Position numbers and translations under genes: made by a program. Of a stretch of DNA of 64,000 bases, positions 1-11,976 are shown piece after piece. Source of the DNA: JBNJGB01 sp051747385. Its GTDB lineage: Bacteria > Myxococcota_A > UBA9042 > PHBI01 > JACKFB01. Under the pieces are notes generated by a model. The model did not search any database, had not been told where the DNA came from, and was given only the letters and a program-made list of their open reading frames with translations. Each line of letters opens with the position of its first letter. Position 1 is the first letter of the stretch. The stretch is from the NCBI GenBank assembly GCA_051747385.1, contig JBNJGB010000015.1, forward strand, positions 62,001 through 126,000, read 5' to 3'.

Positions 1-3788
<3,788 letters not shown>

Positions 3789-3933
3789 GGTCCTGGTCCT
3801 TGCGGTGGTGGGCGCCGGGAGCGGCGAGCCCCCGGCCGGGCGTGGGGAGTCCCCCGACGGCCGGCCGACCGCACACGCGGGTGCCTGCCTTCGAGGGCAG
3901 CGCGTAGGTCGAGGTGGATGGAGCGTGCCTCCA

Positions 3934-3962
3934 AACCTACGCCGCAGACCGGCGTTCGACAA
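3934..3962 (-). promoter_or_regulatory. Predicted sigma70-type promoter of gltB
   Basis: On the minus strand TTGTCG (3962-3957) and TAGGTT (3939-3934) are separated by 17 nt. Transcription would start near 3927, leaving a leader of about 140 nt before gltB. It lies just past the ectB stop, so gltB can be expressed independently. Confidence 0.4.
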
Positions 3963-3963
3963 C

Positions 3964-3975
3964 GGGGGATCCCCC
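3964..3975. terminator. Perfect 12-bp GC palindrome after ectB
   Basis: GGGGGATCCCCC lies 20 nt beyond the ectB stop and directly upstream of the gltB promoter. It is a possible hairpin but has no T-run and no room for a loop, so a terminator role is weak. Confidence 0.2.
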
Positions 3976-3995
3976 ACGGTGGGCGCGGAGACGCC

Positions 3996-5249
3996 CTATT
4001 CGCGGCCGAGGACGTCCCGGATGGCCGCCTCGATCCCGTCGAGGCCCCCGTCCAGATCGTCCCGGTCGATGGTCAGCGGCGGCAGCAGCTTGACCACGTT
4101 GTCCAGGGCGCCGGCCGTCTCGACGATCACGCCGCGCTCGAACGCCGCCGCCGAGACCCTCCCGGCGAGGCCCGCCTCCCGCAGGTCGATGCCCTGGATG
4201 AGGCCGCGGCCGCGCACGTCCAGGTCCCGCAGGGGGTAGGACTTCGCGACGCCCAGCAGGCGCTCTCGCACGTGGTCGGCCTTCCGCTTGATGTCCCGGC
4301 TCAGCGCGTCCGTGCGCCAGTACTCCATGGCCTCGGTGGCCGTGACGAACGCCAGGTTGTGGCCGCGGAACGTCCCGCTGTGCTCGCCGGGGGACCACTC
4401 GTCGAGGGCGGGCCGGATGAGCACGACGGCGAAGGGCAGGCCGTAGCCGCTCAGGGACTTGGACAGGCACACGAGATCCGGGCGAATGCCGGCGGCCTCG
4501 AAGCTGAAGAACCTGCCGGTGCGCCCGCAGCCCACCTGGATGTCGTCGACCACGAGCAGGCTGTCGTACTGCCGGGCGAGGGCCTCGAGGCCCTGCAGCC
4601 ACTCCGCGCTGGCCACGTGGATGCCGCCCTCGGCCTGCACGGTCTCGAGCAGGAACGCCGCCGGCGCGTCCACCCCGGAGGACGGATCGTCGATCTGCCG
4701 CCGGATCAGCTCCAGGGTGTCCACGTCCGGCCCGTGATAGCCGTCGAACGGCATGCGCGTGATGCCGTGGAGCTGGACGCCGGCGCTCTTGCGGTACTTC
4801 TCGTTGCCGGTGGCGGCGAGGGCGCCCAGGGTCATGCCGTGGAAGCCGTTGGTGAAGGCGACCACGTCGCTGCGGCCGGTGACCTTGCGGGCCAGCTTCA
4901 GGGCCGCCTCGATGGAGTTCGTGCCCGTCGGCCCGCTGAACTGGAGCTTGTAGTCCAGGTCGCGCGGCTCGAGGATGAGCTCCTCGAAGCGCTCCAGGAA
5001 GGTGGCCTTGGCCCGGGTGTGCATGTCCAGGCTGTGGGTGACGCTGTCCTCCTCGACGTACGCCAGCAGCGCGCGCTTCATGGCGTCGTCGTTGTGGCCG
5101 TAGTTGAGGCTCCCGGCCCCGGCGAACAGATCGATGTAGGAGCGCCCGTCCTCGTCCTGGAGGCGGCTGCCCTTCGCTCGGGTGAAGACCGTGTCGAAGG
5201 TCCGGCAGTAGCTGCGGATGTCGGACTCGCGTCGCTCGAAGATGCCCAT
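3996..5249 (-). CDS. ectB: Diaminobutyrate--2-oxoglutarate transaminase
   Basis: PLP-dependent class-III aminotransferase (417 aa, typical EctB length) converting L-aspartate-4-semialdehyde plus glutamate to L-2,4-diaminobutyrate, the first committed step of ectoine synthesis. EctB-like sequence runs throughout: IDLFAGAGSLNYGHN near the N-terminus, NGFHGMTLGALAATGN, LLVVDDIQVGCGRTG, the PLP lysine in CLSKSLSGYGLP, and GEHSGTFRGHNLAFVTA. Start ATG 5249 is preceded by AGGAG at 6-nt spacing. It lies 28 nt downstream of an aspartokinase and upstream of gltB, so aspartyl-phosphate formation and the amino donor are encoded alongside. No ectA or ectC is in the window, so the fate of the diaminobutyrate (ectoine completed elsewhere, or another product) is open. 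Confidence 0.93.
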   Translation of the reverse strand: MGIFERRESDIRSYCRTFDTVFTRAKGSRLQDEDGRSYIDLFAGAGSLNYGHNDDAMKRALLAYVEEDSVTHSLDMHTRAKATFLERFEELILEPRDLDYKLQFSGPTGTNSIEAALKLARKVTGRSDVVAFTNGFHGMTLGALAATGNEKYRKSAGVQLHGITRMPFDGYHGPDVDTLELIRRQIDDPSSGVDAPAAFLLETVQAEGGIHVASAEWLQGLEALARQYDSLLVVDDIQVGCGRTGRFFSFEAAGIRPDLVCLSKSLSGYGLPFAVVLIRPALDEWSPGEHSGTFRGHNLAFVTATEAMEYWRTDALSRDIKRKADHVRERLLGVAKSYPLRDLDVRGRGLIQGIDLREAGLAGRVSAAAFERGVIVETAGALDNVVKLLPPLTIDRDDLDGGLDGIEAAIRDVLGRE

Positions 5250-5277
5250 GGAGAACTCCTCGTGGTCATGGGGCCGG

Positions 5278-6813
5278 TCAGGCGCGCCGGGACGCGGCCT
5301 TCACGGGCTGCTCGGTCTGGCCTTCCGCGGCGGCCTTCTCGGCCGCCATCAGCTCGTTCCAGGGGGGGCCGAAGATGCCCTTCGGCAGGTCGACGGACAG
5401 GAGCCAGCGGTGGAGCGTGTCGACGAGGCCGTCCACCTCGCCCTGCTCGACCACGAACGAGATGGCGTGGTCGTTGGCCGCGTGGTTGATCTGCTTCACG
5501 TGCCCGCCGGTCAGGGACTCCAGGCCCGGGCCGAGGCGGTGGACGACCGCGCCGATGCTGTGGCCCACCAGGCTGACGGAGGCCGTCTCGCGGTGGATCT
5601 CGGGGGTGCACAGGTCCTCGAGCTCCTCGACGAGGCTCCGCTCCACGAGGGCGGTCAAGGGAGACGCGGCGGGGTCGAGGGTGACGCTGATGCGCGAGGG
5701 CGACGTGGCCAGGGAGTCGATGGACAGGCCGTGGCGGCTGAACGCGCCGGTCACCTCGGCGAGGAGCCCCACCGACTGCCACTGGCCGGGGTAGCCCATG
5801 CGCATGAGGATGACCTCGTCGCGGGAGGCCACGGCCTTGATGCTCGGATCGAACGCGGCGGCCTCGTCCGAGATGATCGTGCCCTCGATGTGGGCGGCCT
5901 TCGTGGAGCGCACGTGCAGCGGGATGCCGTGGCTGCGCACCGGCGGGATGCAGCGGGGGTGCAGGACCCGGGCCCCCATGGCCGCGAGCATCTGCGCCTC
6001 GTCGTAGGCGAGGTGCCGGAGGAGCCGCGCGTCGGGGAGCGACCGGGGGTTGGCCGTGAACATGCCCGGCACGTCCGTCCAGATCTCGAGACGCCGGGCG
6101 TTGAGGCGCGCGGCCAGGTAGGACGCGGAGGTGTCCGAGCCGCCCCGACCCAGGAGCACGGTGGCCCCGGAGTCGGCGTCCCGGCCGATGAAGCCCTGGG
6201 TGATGACGACCGACTTGTCCAGCGCAGCCAGCCGCTCGCCCAGGGTCGGGTCGATCTCGTAACTGCACGTGGCGGAGACGTAACGCCGCCACGGGTCGCT
6301 GGTGACCGGGGGGGTCTCGGCGACGAGGAGATCGCGGGCGTCGGCCCAGCCGGTGGGGATTCCCCGGGAGGTGAGCCAGGCCGCCCCGAGGCGCGTCGAC
6401 ATCAGCTCGCCGGCGGACATGACCCGCGCCCGAAGCCGCGACGAGACCTCGCGGATCATGCGGGCGCCGTCCACCAGCCGCTTCACGTCCCGCAGATACG
6501 GCCCGATGAGGCCGTCCACGTCGATGCCGAGGTCCGCGCCGAGCCGCTCGTGACGCTCGGCGAGCTGCTCCAGGGTCTCCTCCGGCATCCGTCCCTGCTC
6601 GGCCTGGTGGAGGATGTCCTCGAGCATGTCGGACACGCCGGCGAGGGCCGAGCAGACCACGAGGGGGCGTACGTCCTCCTCGAGGCGTATCCGCAGGACC
6701 TCGGCGATGGTCCGCCAACGGTCCGCCGTCGACACGCTGGTGCCGCCGAACTTGAGGACCACCCAGCGGCTCCGTCCGCCCGGGGCCCGGGTGGGGTTCG
6801 AACGCAGGGTCAT
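5278..6813 (-). CDS. ask: Aspartate kinase, probably the ectoine-pathway type
   Basis: Phosphorylates L-aspartate, feeding aspartate semialdehyde and thus EctB. The 511-aa product starts at ATG 6813, preceded by GGAGG; the frame stays open further upstream but without kinase-like sequence. The kinase domain opens with VVLKFGGTSVS (residues ~18-28). It has VVCSALAGVSDML and the nucleotide/aspartate loop LLGRGGSDTSASYLAARLN. Two C-terminal ACT-like segments follow (beginning near LMRMGYPGQWQ and ETASVSLVGHS), the usual place for allosteric amino-acid control. First gene of the ask-ectB unit, 28 nt before ectB. Linkage to ectB suggests a pathway-dedicated isoenzyme, but a housekeeping lysC cannot be excluded from sequence alone. 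Confidence 0.9.
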   Translation of the reverse strand: MTLRSNPTRAPGGRSRWVVLKFGGTSVSTADRWRTIAEVLRIRLEEDVRPLVVCSALAGVSDMLEDILHQAEQGRMPEETLEQLAERHERLGADLGIDVDGLIGPYLRDVKRLVDGARMIREVSSRLRARVMSAGELMSTRLGAAWLTSRGIPTGWADARDLLVAETPPVTSDPWRRYVSATCSYEIDPTLGERLAALDKSVVITQGFIGRDADSGATVLLGRGGSDTSASYLAARLNARRLEIWTDVPGMFTANPRSLPDARLLRHLAYDEAQMLAAMGARVLHPRCIPPVRSHGIPLHVRSTKAAHIEGTIISDEAAAFDPSIKAVASRDEVILMRMGYPGQWQSVGLLAEVTGAFSRHGLSIDSLATSPSRISVTLDPAASPLTALVERSLVEELEDLCTPEIHRETASVSLVGHSIGAVVHRLGPGLESLTGGHVKQINHAANDHAISFVVEQGEVDGLVDTLHRWLLSVDLPKGIFGPPWNELMAAEKAAAEGQTEQPVKAASRRA

Positions 6814-7350
6814 CGGACGCCTCCACGCTCCGCGGGGATGTAGGGGAGAGCCCGAAACGCGCTGCAAACCGCGTGCCCGCGCGACGCCCGGACCCCGCCG
6901 CCCGCTCGACGACGTCCCGCCCGCGGACCACGAACGCGCCGTCACGTCACGTCGGGCGCGCGTCCTCGTGCACGCGACCATCGGCGGCGGCGGCTCGACG
7001 TCGGCGGCGTCGATGCGCTGGGCCGTCAGCTCGGGCTCGAAGACGCCTGGCAGCGCCTTGGTGACGGAGATCGTGGAGATCGATTTCCGCACGAAGTCAG
7101 CGAGCCACCACGGCCTCCTGCCTGTACGTCGTCGGCGCGTTCGTGACGCTTCAGCTCCCTTTCCGCCCGGGTGTAGAGCTCGGCGACACGAGCGTAGTCT
7201 ACGGAGCCATTCGTCGCCCTGACGAGCGTCGGAGTAGCTGCTCCTTGCGCCGAGCGATATCCTCTTCCGTGACGTACCTTCCAAGGGAGAGCGCTACGCT
7301 ACCTCGCGCCTTCTTTTCCTGGTCGTCGCCCGGCTCGCAGCCCCGGCCGC
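6814..7350 (-). other. Gene-free 537-bp interval with possible coding relics
   Basis: No complete gene is seen. Its GC content is visibly lower than that of the flanking genes. On the minus strand, short protein-like stretches occur in different frames: VALSLGRYVTEEDIARRKEQ (about 7200-7295), a second helical stretch containing YARVAELYTRAERELKRHER (about 7125-7200), and WWLADFVRKSISTISVTKAL (about 7040-7100). They are separated by frame changes. This could be the decayed remains of one small helical gene, or chance. The ask promoter lies at the low-coordinate end. Confidence 0.3.
6838..6867 (-). promoter_or_regulatory. Possible promoter of ask-ectB
   Basis: Minus strand TTGCAG (6867-6862), an 18-nt spacer, then CTACAT (6843-6838), 24 nt upstream of the ask start codon. 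Moderate match to a sigma70 promoter; the short leader contains the GGAGG ribosome site. Confidence 0.35.
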
Positions 7351-8079
7351 TCAGATCCCCTCGACAGGGAGGTTGATGAAGAGATCCGGATCGTCGGGGC
7401 CGAACTCGTGGCGCAGCTCGAAGGGCGTCCGGAAGGTCTCCTCCAGGACGGCGACGATCTCCTCCACGAGCTCCCGCGGGGCCGCGCCCCACTTCACGTT
7501 GAACTCGGGGTTCGGCTTGCCCTGGACCATGTTCTCGGGGTTCGTGTAGCCCATGTCCTCGAGCCGCTCCAGCACGCGCCGCCCGACGACGGGATCGTGG
7601 CTGAACACCACGACGTGCAGGCTCGCGCGGCCCATCGCCTCGCCGGGCGCGGCGTCCTCCGGGGGGCTGCCCAGCGGCACGTTGAGGAAGATGTCCGGAT
7701 CGTCCCGGCCGAAGATGTTCAGCAGCCGCGGGCGCCGGCCGTAGCGCGCCTCCACCATCCCGGCCAGCTCCAGGACGTAGGCGAGCGGCGCGGCGCCCCA
7801 CTTCACGTTGAACGAGTCGTTGGGCTGCCGGAGGACCTCGCCGCCCTCGTGGACGTAGCCGCGTTCCCGGAGCTCCTCCAGGAACGCCTCGCCGCTCGGC
7901 GCGTCGTTGGTGAAGACGGTGACGGGGAAGGCGTCGCGCTCCGCTTCCGGGGCGGGCACGAGGTCGCCGTCGGCTTTCTGCGGCCGGGCTCCGCCGCAGC
8001 CCGTGGTGGCGGTCGCTGCGAGGGCGAGGACGAGGAGGCCGGCTGCGAGCCGGGAGGAGGACGGGGCGTGCAGGGGCAT
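7351..8079 (-). CDS. Lipoprotein with two tandem copies of an uncharacterised domain
   Basis: 242-aa exported lipoprotein of unknown function. Start ATG 8079 gives MPLHAPSSSRLAAGLLVLAL followed by a short c-region ending ATTGC, a signal-peptidase-II-like site; the ORF extends upstream without signal-peptide character. The mature part is an internal duplication of about 85 residues. Each copy starts with a beta-strand (VTVFTNDAP and HVVVFSHDP), then an amphipathic helix ending in GY, then N-x-x-FNVKWGAAP, then a second helix, and ends DDPD-x-F-x-N-x-P. Conservation of FNVKWGAAP and DDPD suggests a functional surface. The alternation of strands and helices resembles small SPOR/LytR-C-like folds, but I do not recognise the family. 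It stands alone, divergent from pdxH. Confidence 0.75.
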   Translation of the reverse strand: MPLHAPSSSRLAAGLLVLALAATATTGCGGARPQKADGDLVPAPEAERDAFPVTVFTNDAPSGEAFLEELRERGYVHEGGEVLRQPNDSFNVKWGAAPLAYVLELAGMVEARYGRRPRLLNIFGRDDPDIFLNVPLGSPPEDAAPGEAMGRASLHVVVFSHDPVVGRRVLERLEDMGYTNPENMVQGKPNPEFNVKWGAAPRELVEEIVAVLEETFRTPFELRHEFGPDDPDLFINLPVEGI

Positions 8080-8313
8080 GTCGACTGGATAACACGTCCC
8101 GGGAGCGCGGCGCATTCCGGGTCGTGGTGCACGCCGGCCCCGGACGCCTGTGATTCCGGACCGTGAAGGCCCTGCGCATCGATCGACCCGCCCAAGGACC
8201 TCGAGGAGACGGTAGCGTCCAGGTGCACGCCCAGGGCCTCGGCCACCCGGCGGCCGCGGTGGCGTCTCCGTCCCCCGGTGTCCGGGGGTCCGCGCCGACG
8301 GCGCTTTTTCCGG

Positions 8314-8342
8314 TTCGCGCCCGGGGAGCCTTCTGCTAGCTT
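8314..8342 (+). promoter_or_regulatory. Possible pdxH promoter giving a leaderless mRNA
   Basis: An extended -10 (TGC then TAGCTT, 8337-8342) sits 6 nt before the pdxH ATG, with a poor -35 TTCGCG 17 nt upstream. The start point would fall at or next to the A of the start codon, and no Shine-Dalgarno is present, so leaderless translation is likely. Confidence 0.35.
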
Positions 8343-8348
8343 GGCGCC

Positions 8349-8936
8349 ATGAGCCTCAAAGCCCGGAACCCCCTCGTGCGCTTCCGACAGGCCCTGGAGA
8401 GGGCCGAGGAGGCGGAGCCCTTCCTCGCCAACGCCGTCGTCCTGGCGACCGCGGACGCCTCCGGGCGGCCCTCGGCGCGGACCGTCCTGCTCAAGGACGT
8501 GGACGAGCGTGGCGTGACGTTCTTCACGAACCGCCGCAGCCGGAAGGCGGTGCAGATCGAGGAGAACCCGCGCGTCTCCATCTCCGTGTACTGGAAGTCC
8601 ACGGACGAGCAGGTGCTCATCGAGGGCGAGGCCGTGCCCCTGTCCGACGAGGAGTCGGACGCCTACTTCGCCACCCGGCCCCGCGAGAGCCAGCTCGGGG
8701 CCTGGGCGTCGGATCAGAGCCGCTTCCTGGAGTCCCGCGAGAAGCTCCTGGAGCGCTTCGAGGAGGAGAAGGAGCGCTTCGAGGGCCGGCCCGTGGAGCG
8801 GCCCCCCCACTGGGGCGGCTATCGCGTGCTGCCGGACCACGTCGAGTTCTGGCAGCGGGGCGACCACCGCCTCCACGACCGCTTCCTGTACCTGTGGGAA
8901 GGGGAGCGCTGGAGCATGAAGCGCCTGTACCCCTGA
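8349..8936 (+). CDS. pdxH: Pyridoxamine 5'-phosphate oxidase
   Basis: FMN enzyme oxidising pyridoxine or pyridoxamine 5'-phosphate to pyridoxal 5'-phosphate (PLP salvage and synthesis), cytosolic homodimer. The 195-aa protein is a little shorter at the N-terminus than the E. coli enzyme, as in many bacteria. FMN/PLP-site motifs are present: RTVLLKDVDERGVTFFTNRRS, FATRPRESQLGAWAS, PPHWGGYRVLP, FWQRGDHRLHDR and the diagnostic C-terminus MKRLYP. Start ATG 8349 begins immediately after a -10-like element. Convergent with the histidine-kinase gene, only 10 nt apart. PLP is the cofactor of EctB a few kb away, but the genes are not in one operon. Confidence 0.97.
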   Translation: MSLKARNPLVRFRQALERAEEAEPFLANAVVLATADASGRPSARTVLLKDVDERGVTFFTNRRSRKAVQIEENPRVSISVYWKSTDEQVLIEGEAVPLSDEESDAYFATRPRESQLGAWASDQSRFLESREKLLERFEEEKERFEGRPVERPPHWGGYRVLPDHVEFWQRGDHRLHDRFLYLWEGERWSMKRLYP

Positions 8937-8946
8937 CGGGCCGTCG

Positions 8947-10830
8947 TCAGCCCGCCGGATCCGCGCCGTCGTCGAGGAGATCGGCGATCACCTCCAGGAG
9001 CGCGCCGGGCTTGAACGGCTTCGCGATGAAGGCCGCCGCGGGGTCGCGAGCCAGGTCCGCCTGCAGGCGCTCGTCCTCCCGGCCGGACATGCACAGCAGC
9101 CGCGCGTCCGGCCGGCGTGTCAGGAGGTGCGTCGCAAGCTCCAGCCCGTGGATTCCGAGGGTCTCGACCTCCGTGATCAGGAGGTCCACCTCGCGGGCCC
9201 GATCGCTCCGCACCCAGCGGCGTGCGTCCTCCGCGGTCGTCTCCACGAGGACCTTGTAGCCGCCCCGCTGCAGTGTCTCCGCCACGAAGCGGCGCACGAG
9301 CGGGTCGTCGTCCACGACCATGGCGGTGGCGACCGTGGGGGCCGGCTCGGGCTTCTCCTCCGGCGCCGTCACGTCCAGGGGCAGCAGGAGCCGGAAGGTG
9401 GTCCCCTCGCCCGGCTCGCTGTCCACGCGGAGGTAGCCCCCGGCCTGGTGCACGATGCCGTAGCAGGTGGACAGGCCGAGGCCCGTCCCCTCGTCGTGCG
9501 CCTTGGTCGTGAAGAACGGCTCGAAGATGTGCTCCTGGGTCGCCGCGTCCATGCCCACTCCGGTGTCGATGACCCGAAGCTCGGCGTAGGGCCCGGGCTT
9601 CATGCGCAGGGTCTCGAGGCACGGGCCGTCGAGCGGGCAGGTGCCGGTCGTCAGGCTCAGGGTCCCCCCGTCCGGCATGGCGTCCCGTGCGTTCACGGCC
9701 AGGTTGAGCAGCACGATCTCGAGCTGGTGGGGGTCCATCCGGATCGGGAGGGGCTCCGGCGCGGTGCGGAGCACGGTCTCCACGCTCGAGCCCAGGATGC
9801 GCTGGAGCATGCGCTCGGCGTCCCGGACGTGGCGTGACAGGTCGAAGCGCTCGGGGCTCCCCGGCTCCTTCCGGGAGAAGGCGAGCAGGCGACGGGTGAG
9901 CGCGTTCGCCCGATCCACGGCCCGCGAGATCTCGTGCAGGTCCTCTCGCGCCACCTCCTCCTGGTGCAGGTCCTCGAGCGCCATCAGGGAGCAGCTCCGG
10001 ATGACGGACAGGACGTTGTTGAAGTCGTGGGCGATGCCTCCCGCCAGCCGACCGATCGCCTCCATCTTCTGGGAGTGGTGGAGCTGAGCCTCCAGGCTGC
10101 GACGCTCGGCGATGTCCTCGATGACCAGGTCGAGGATCGCCCGGCCGTCCGACGCCCGACCCGGGGTCGCCACCACGCGGGCGACGACCTGCCGCCCGTG
10201 CTTTCCCCGGAAGCTGGCCTCGTAGACAAGATCGCCGCGCACCGTGACCTGCTCGGACAGCGACGAGAGACCTTCCTGCGGCCCGAGGAGCCGAGCCACC
10301 GGCAGGGCCCTGGCCTCGCTCAGGTTCTCCGTTCCAAGGAACTGCAGGAAGGCCCGGTTGGCCTCGAGGAGCCGCCCGCGGGTGTCCAGCCGCGCCACGC
10401 CGACGTGGAGCCGGCTCAGCAGGCGTCGTCGTCGCCGCTCCGAGGCCTCGCGCTCCCGACGGGAGCGGTCGATGTCCTGGAACGACGTGGACAGGGCCCG
10501 ACGGCCCTCCACCTCCACGAGCTGCGCCGATGCCAGCGCCCAGAACCTGCTGCCGTCGCCCCGGACGAGCTGGATCTCGCGATCCTCGACCTCCCCCCTG
10601 CGCAGGGCGCGGTCCACGAGCGAGAAGCGCACCTCCGGCCGATGATACAGCTCGAGCTCGGACGTGCGGGCCAGGACCTCTTCGCGTCGGCCCAGGATCT
10701 CGGCGGCGCGGCGGTTGGCGTAGAGCACCCTCCCGGTCTCGGGATCGCTGAGGAGCGTCGGGACCGACACGAGGTCGAGAGACGACCGCGTGGAGGTGAC
10801 GCCCGCGTTCATGGGGTACATCTCCTGCAT
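8947..10830 (-). CDS. Soluble PAS-PAS hybrid histidine kinase with a Glu-substituted receiver
   Basis: 627-aa sensor kinase without membrane segments, so cytosolic. Order: PAS (about 20-130), PAS (about 145-250), HisKA with H-box KMEAIGRLAGGIAHDFNNVL (His268), HATPase with N-box NLAVNARDAMPDGG, DTGVGMD and GTGLGLS, then a receiver (about 500-620). The receiver keeps the acidic pair (VVDDDP), Ser and Lys (AKPFKP), but the phospho-acceptor Asp is Glu554 in LLITEVETLG. Start ATG 10830 is preceded by GGGAGG; the frame is open far upstream, antisense-like, and not used. It overlaps the end of the ECF-like gene by 22 nt, implying translational coupling. The Glu may mimic constitutive phosphorylation or mark a pseudo-receiver acting in intramolecular control. 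Confidence 0.9.
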   Translation of the reverse strand: MQEMYPMNAGVTSTRSSLDLVSVPTLLSDPETGRVLYANRRAAEILGRREEVLARTSELELYHRPEVRFSLVDRALRRGEVEDREIQLVRGDGSRFWALASAQLVEVEGRRALSTSFQDIDRSRREREASERRRRRLLSRLHVGVARLDTRGRLLEANRAFLQFLGTENLSEARALPVARLLGPQEGLSSLSEQVTVRGDLVYEASFRGKHGRQVVARVVATPGRASDGRAILDLVIEDIAERRSLEAQLHHSQKMEAIGRLAGGIAHDFNNVLSVIRSCSLMALEDLHQEEVAREDLHEISRAVDRANALTRRLLAFSRKEPGSPERFDLSRHVRDAERMLQRILGSSVETVLRTAPEPLPIRMDPHQLEIVLLNLAVNARDAMPDGGTLSLTTGTCPLDGPCLETLRMKPGPYAELRVIDTGVGMDAATQEHIFEPFFTTKAHDEGTGLGLSTCYGIVHQAGGYLRVDSEPGEGTTFRLLLPLDVTAPEEKPEPAPTVATAMVVDDDPLVRRFVAETLQRGGYKVLVETTAEDARRWVRSDRAREVDLLITEVETLGIHGLELATHLLTRRPDARLLCMSGREDERLQADLARDPAAAFIAKPFKPGALLEVIADLLDDGADPAG

Positions 10831-11813
10831 GGGAGGACCTCCCTGCTCGAGGTGCTGCGTCTGTCGGTGGACGAGGGGGATGCGCCGCGGCCGGGCGGTG
10901 GATGACGGCCGGAGGGGGTCGGAGGTGCCCGGCGCGGTGGATCCCGCTGGAACCGGAGCGACCGCGCCGCGGGCGTGCGCCCGGGAGTGGACCATGGCCG
11001 GGGGATGGCGACGCGGCGGCCACGCCTGGAGGCGCCGGGGCGACGCCGGGCGCGCGCCGAGGGCACCGTCGCGAGCGCCGGGCGGTCCGCCGCGGGCCCG
11101 GGGCGAGTACGGCGTGGCTCGGGAGCAGGGGCCGGAGCGGAGGCGACGGCGACGGCGCGCGGCGGGGTCTCCGCGGGGATCGCCGGGACCGCGGGCTCTG
11201 CGACCTGCGCCACGGCATCCCGGAGGCGCCCCTTCATCCGCCAGAGCTGGAACGGGCTCCAGCCGACGCGCTCGCCGATCTCGCCGGTCGTCCCCGCGGC
11301 GTGGGAGTCGCCGAGCACGACGGCGCCGACGTGCTCGATGAAGTGTGCGATCTTCCGACGGTTCCGGCCGCTCACCCGGACGCGCTCCGGGTCGGCGGCG
11401 ACTGCCTCGAGTATACGGAGTCGGGAGGCCGCCTCGGCGCGCGCCTCGCCCGCGTGTCCGACCTCGTCGTCGGCCATGGCGACCAGGTCGTCGCCGACGG
11501 GCACGTGCCTGCGCGCCCCGGCGGACATGGACCACCAGCGTCGGCGCAGGGTCGTGCGGAACCAGCCCAGGAGGCCGGCGTCGCCGGCGCTGACGTCGAA
11601 GTCCGGGGCGTGGTGGAGGAACGTCAGGAAGACGTCCTGCAGCACGTCGTCGCCGTCCAGCACGCCCAGGTCGCGGGTCGTGCGGAGGAGCCAGGGGCGG
11701 AGGCGCGCCTCCAGGGCCGCGAAGAGGCGGTCTCCCGCCGCGCGATCTCCCTCGCGCCAGCGGAGGAGGTGGGTCGTCATCGGGTTGTCGCTGCAAGGGG
11801 GCGAACTCATCAT
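10809..11813 (-). CDS. ECF-like RNA polymerase sigma factor with a long Arg/Pro-rich tail
   Basis: 334-aa product. The N-terminal ~90 residues look like sigma70 region 2: GDRLFAALEARLRPWLLRTT, LDGDDVLQDVFLTFLHHAP and LLGWFRTTLRRRWW. A weaker region 4-like helix-turn-helix follows (TTGEIGERVGWSPFQLWRMK, about 165-190). The final ~130 residues are low-complexity Pro/Arg/Ala, either a disordered tail or partly over-called before the first in-frame stop. Start ATG 11813 (MMSSPP) was chosen because homology begins there. It overlaps the downstream PAS kinase by 22 nt, so the two probably form a regulatory unit. Divergent from an HTH-TPR gene across 163 nt. No anti-sigma factor is adjacent; the C-terminal extension could substitute for one, as in some ECF groups, which is speculation. 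Confidence 0.75.
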   Translation of the reverse strand: MMSSPPCSDNPMTTHLLRWREGDRAAGDRLFAALEARLRPWLLRTTRDLGVLDGDDVLQDVFLTFLHHAPDFDVSAGDAGLLGWFRTTLRRRWWSMSAGARRHVPVGDDLVAMADDEVGHAGEARAEAASRLRILEAVAADPERVRVSGRNRRKIAHFIEHVGAVVLGDSHAAGTTGEIGERVGWSPFQLWRMKGRLRDAVAQVAEPAVPAIPAETPPRAVAVASAPAPAPEPRRTRPGPAADRPALATVPSARARRRPGASRRGRRVAIPRPWSTPGRTPAARSLRFQRDPPRRAPPTPSGRHPPPGRGASPSSTDRRSTSSREVLPCRRCTP

Positions 11814-11976
11814 GCGCGCACCCTTGCACGGCCTCCGGGACCCGGGTGGGACATGTCCCACCAGGTGGCTCCGTGTCGACGTGACCGGGCGGTCGCCTTC
11901 CGTTGTACCCGCGTGCTTGCTAGCATCGGCGTGGTTTCGAGGGCGTGGCCGTTGTCCGGCACAGGAACCTCGCGCG

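Noticed and set aside
3964..3975. GGGGGATCCCCC as a regulator operator for gltB
   Set aside because: Self-complementary G/C runs are expected by chance in this composition; no second copy or known operator resemblance.
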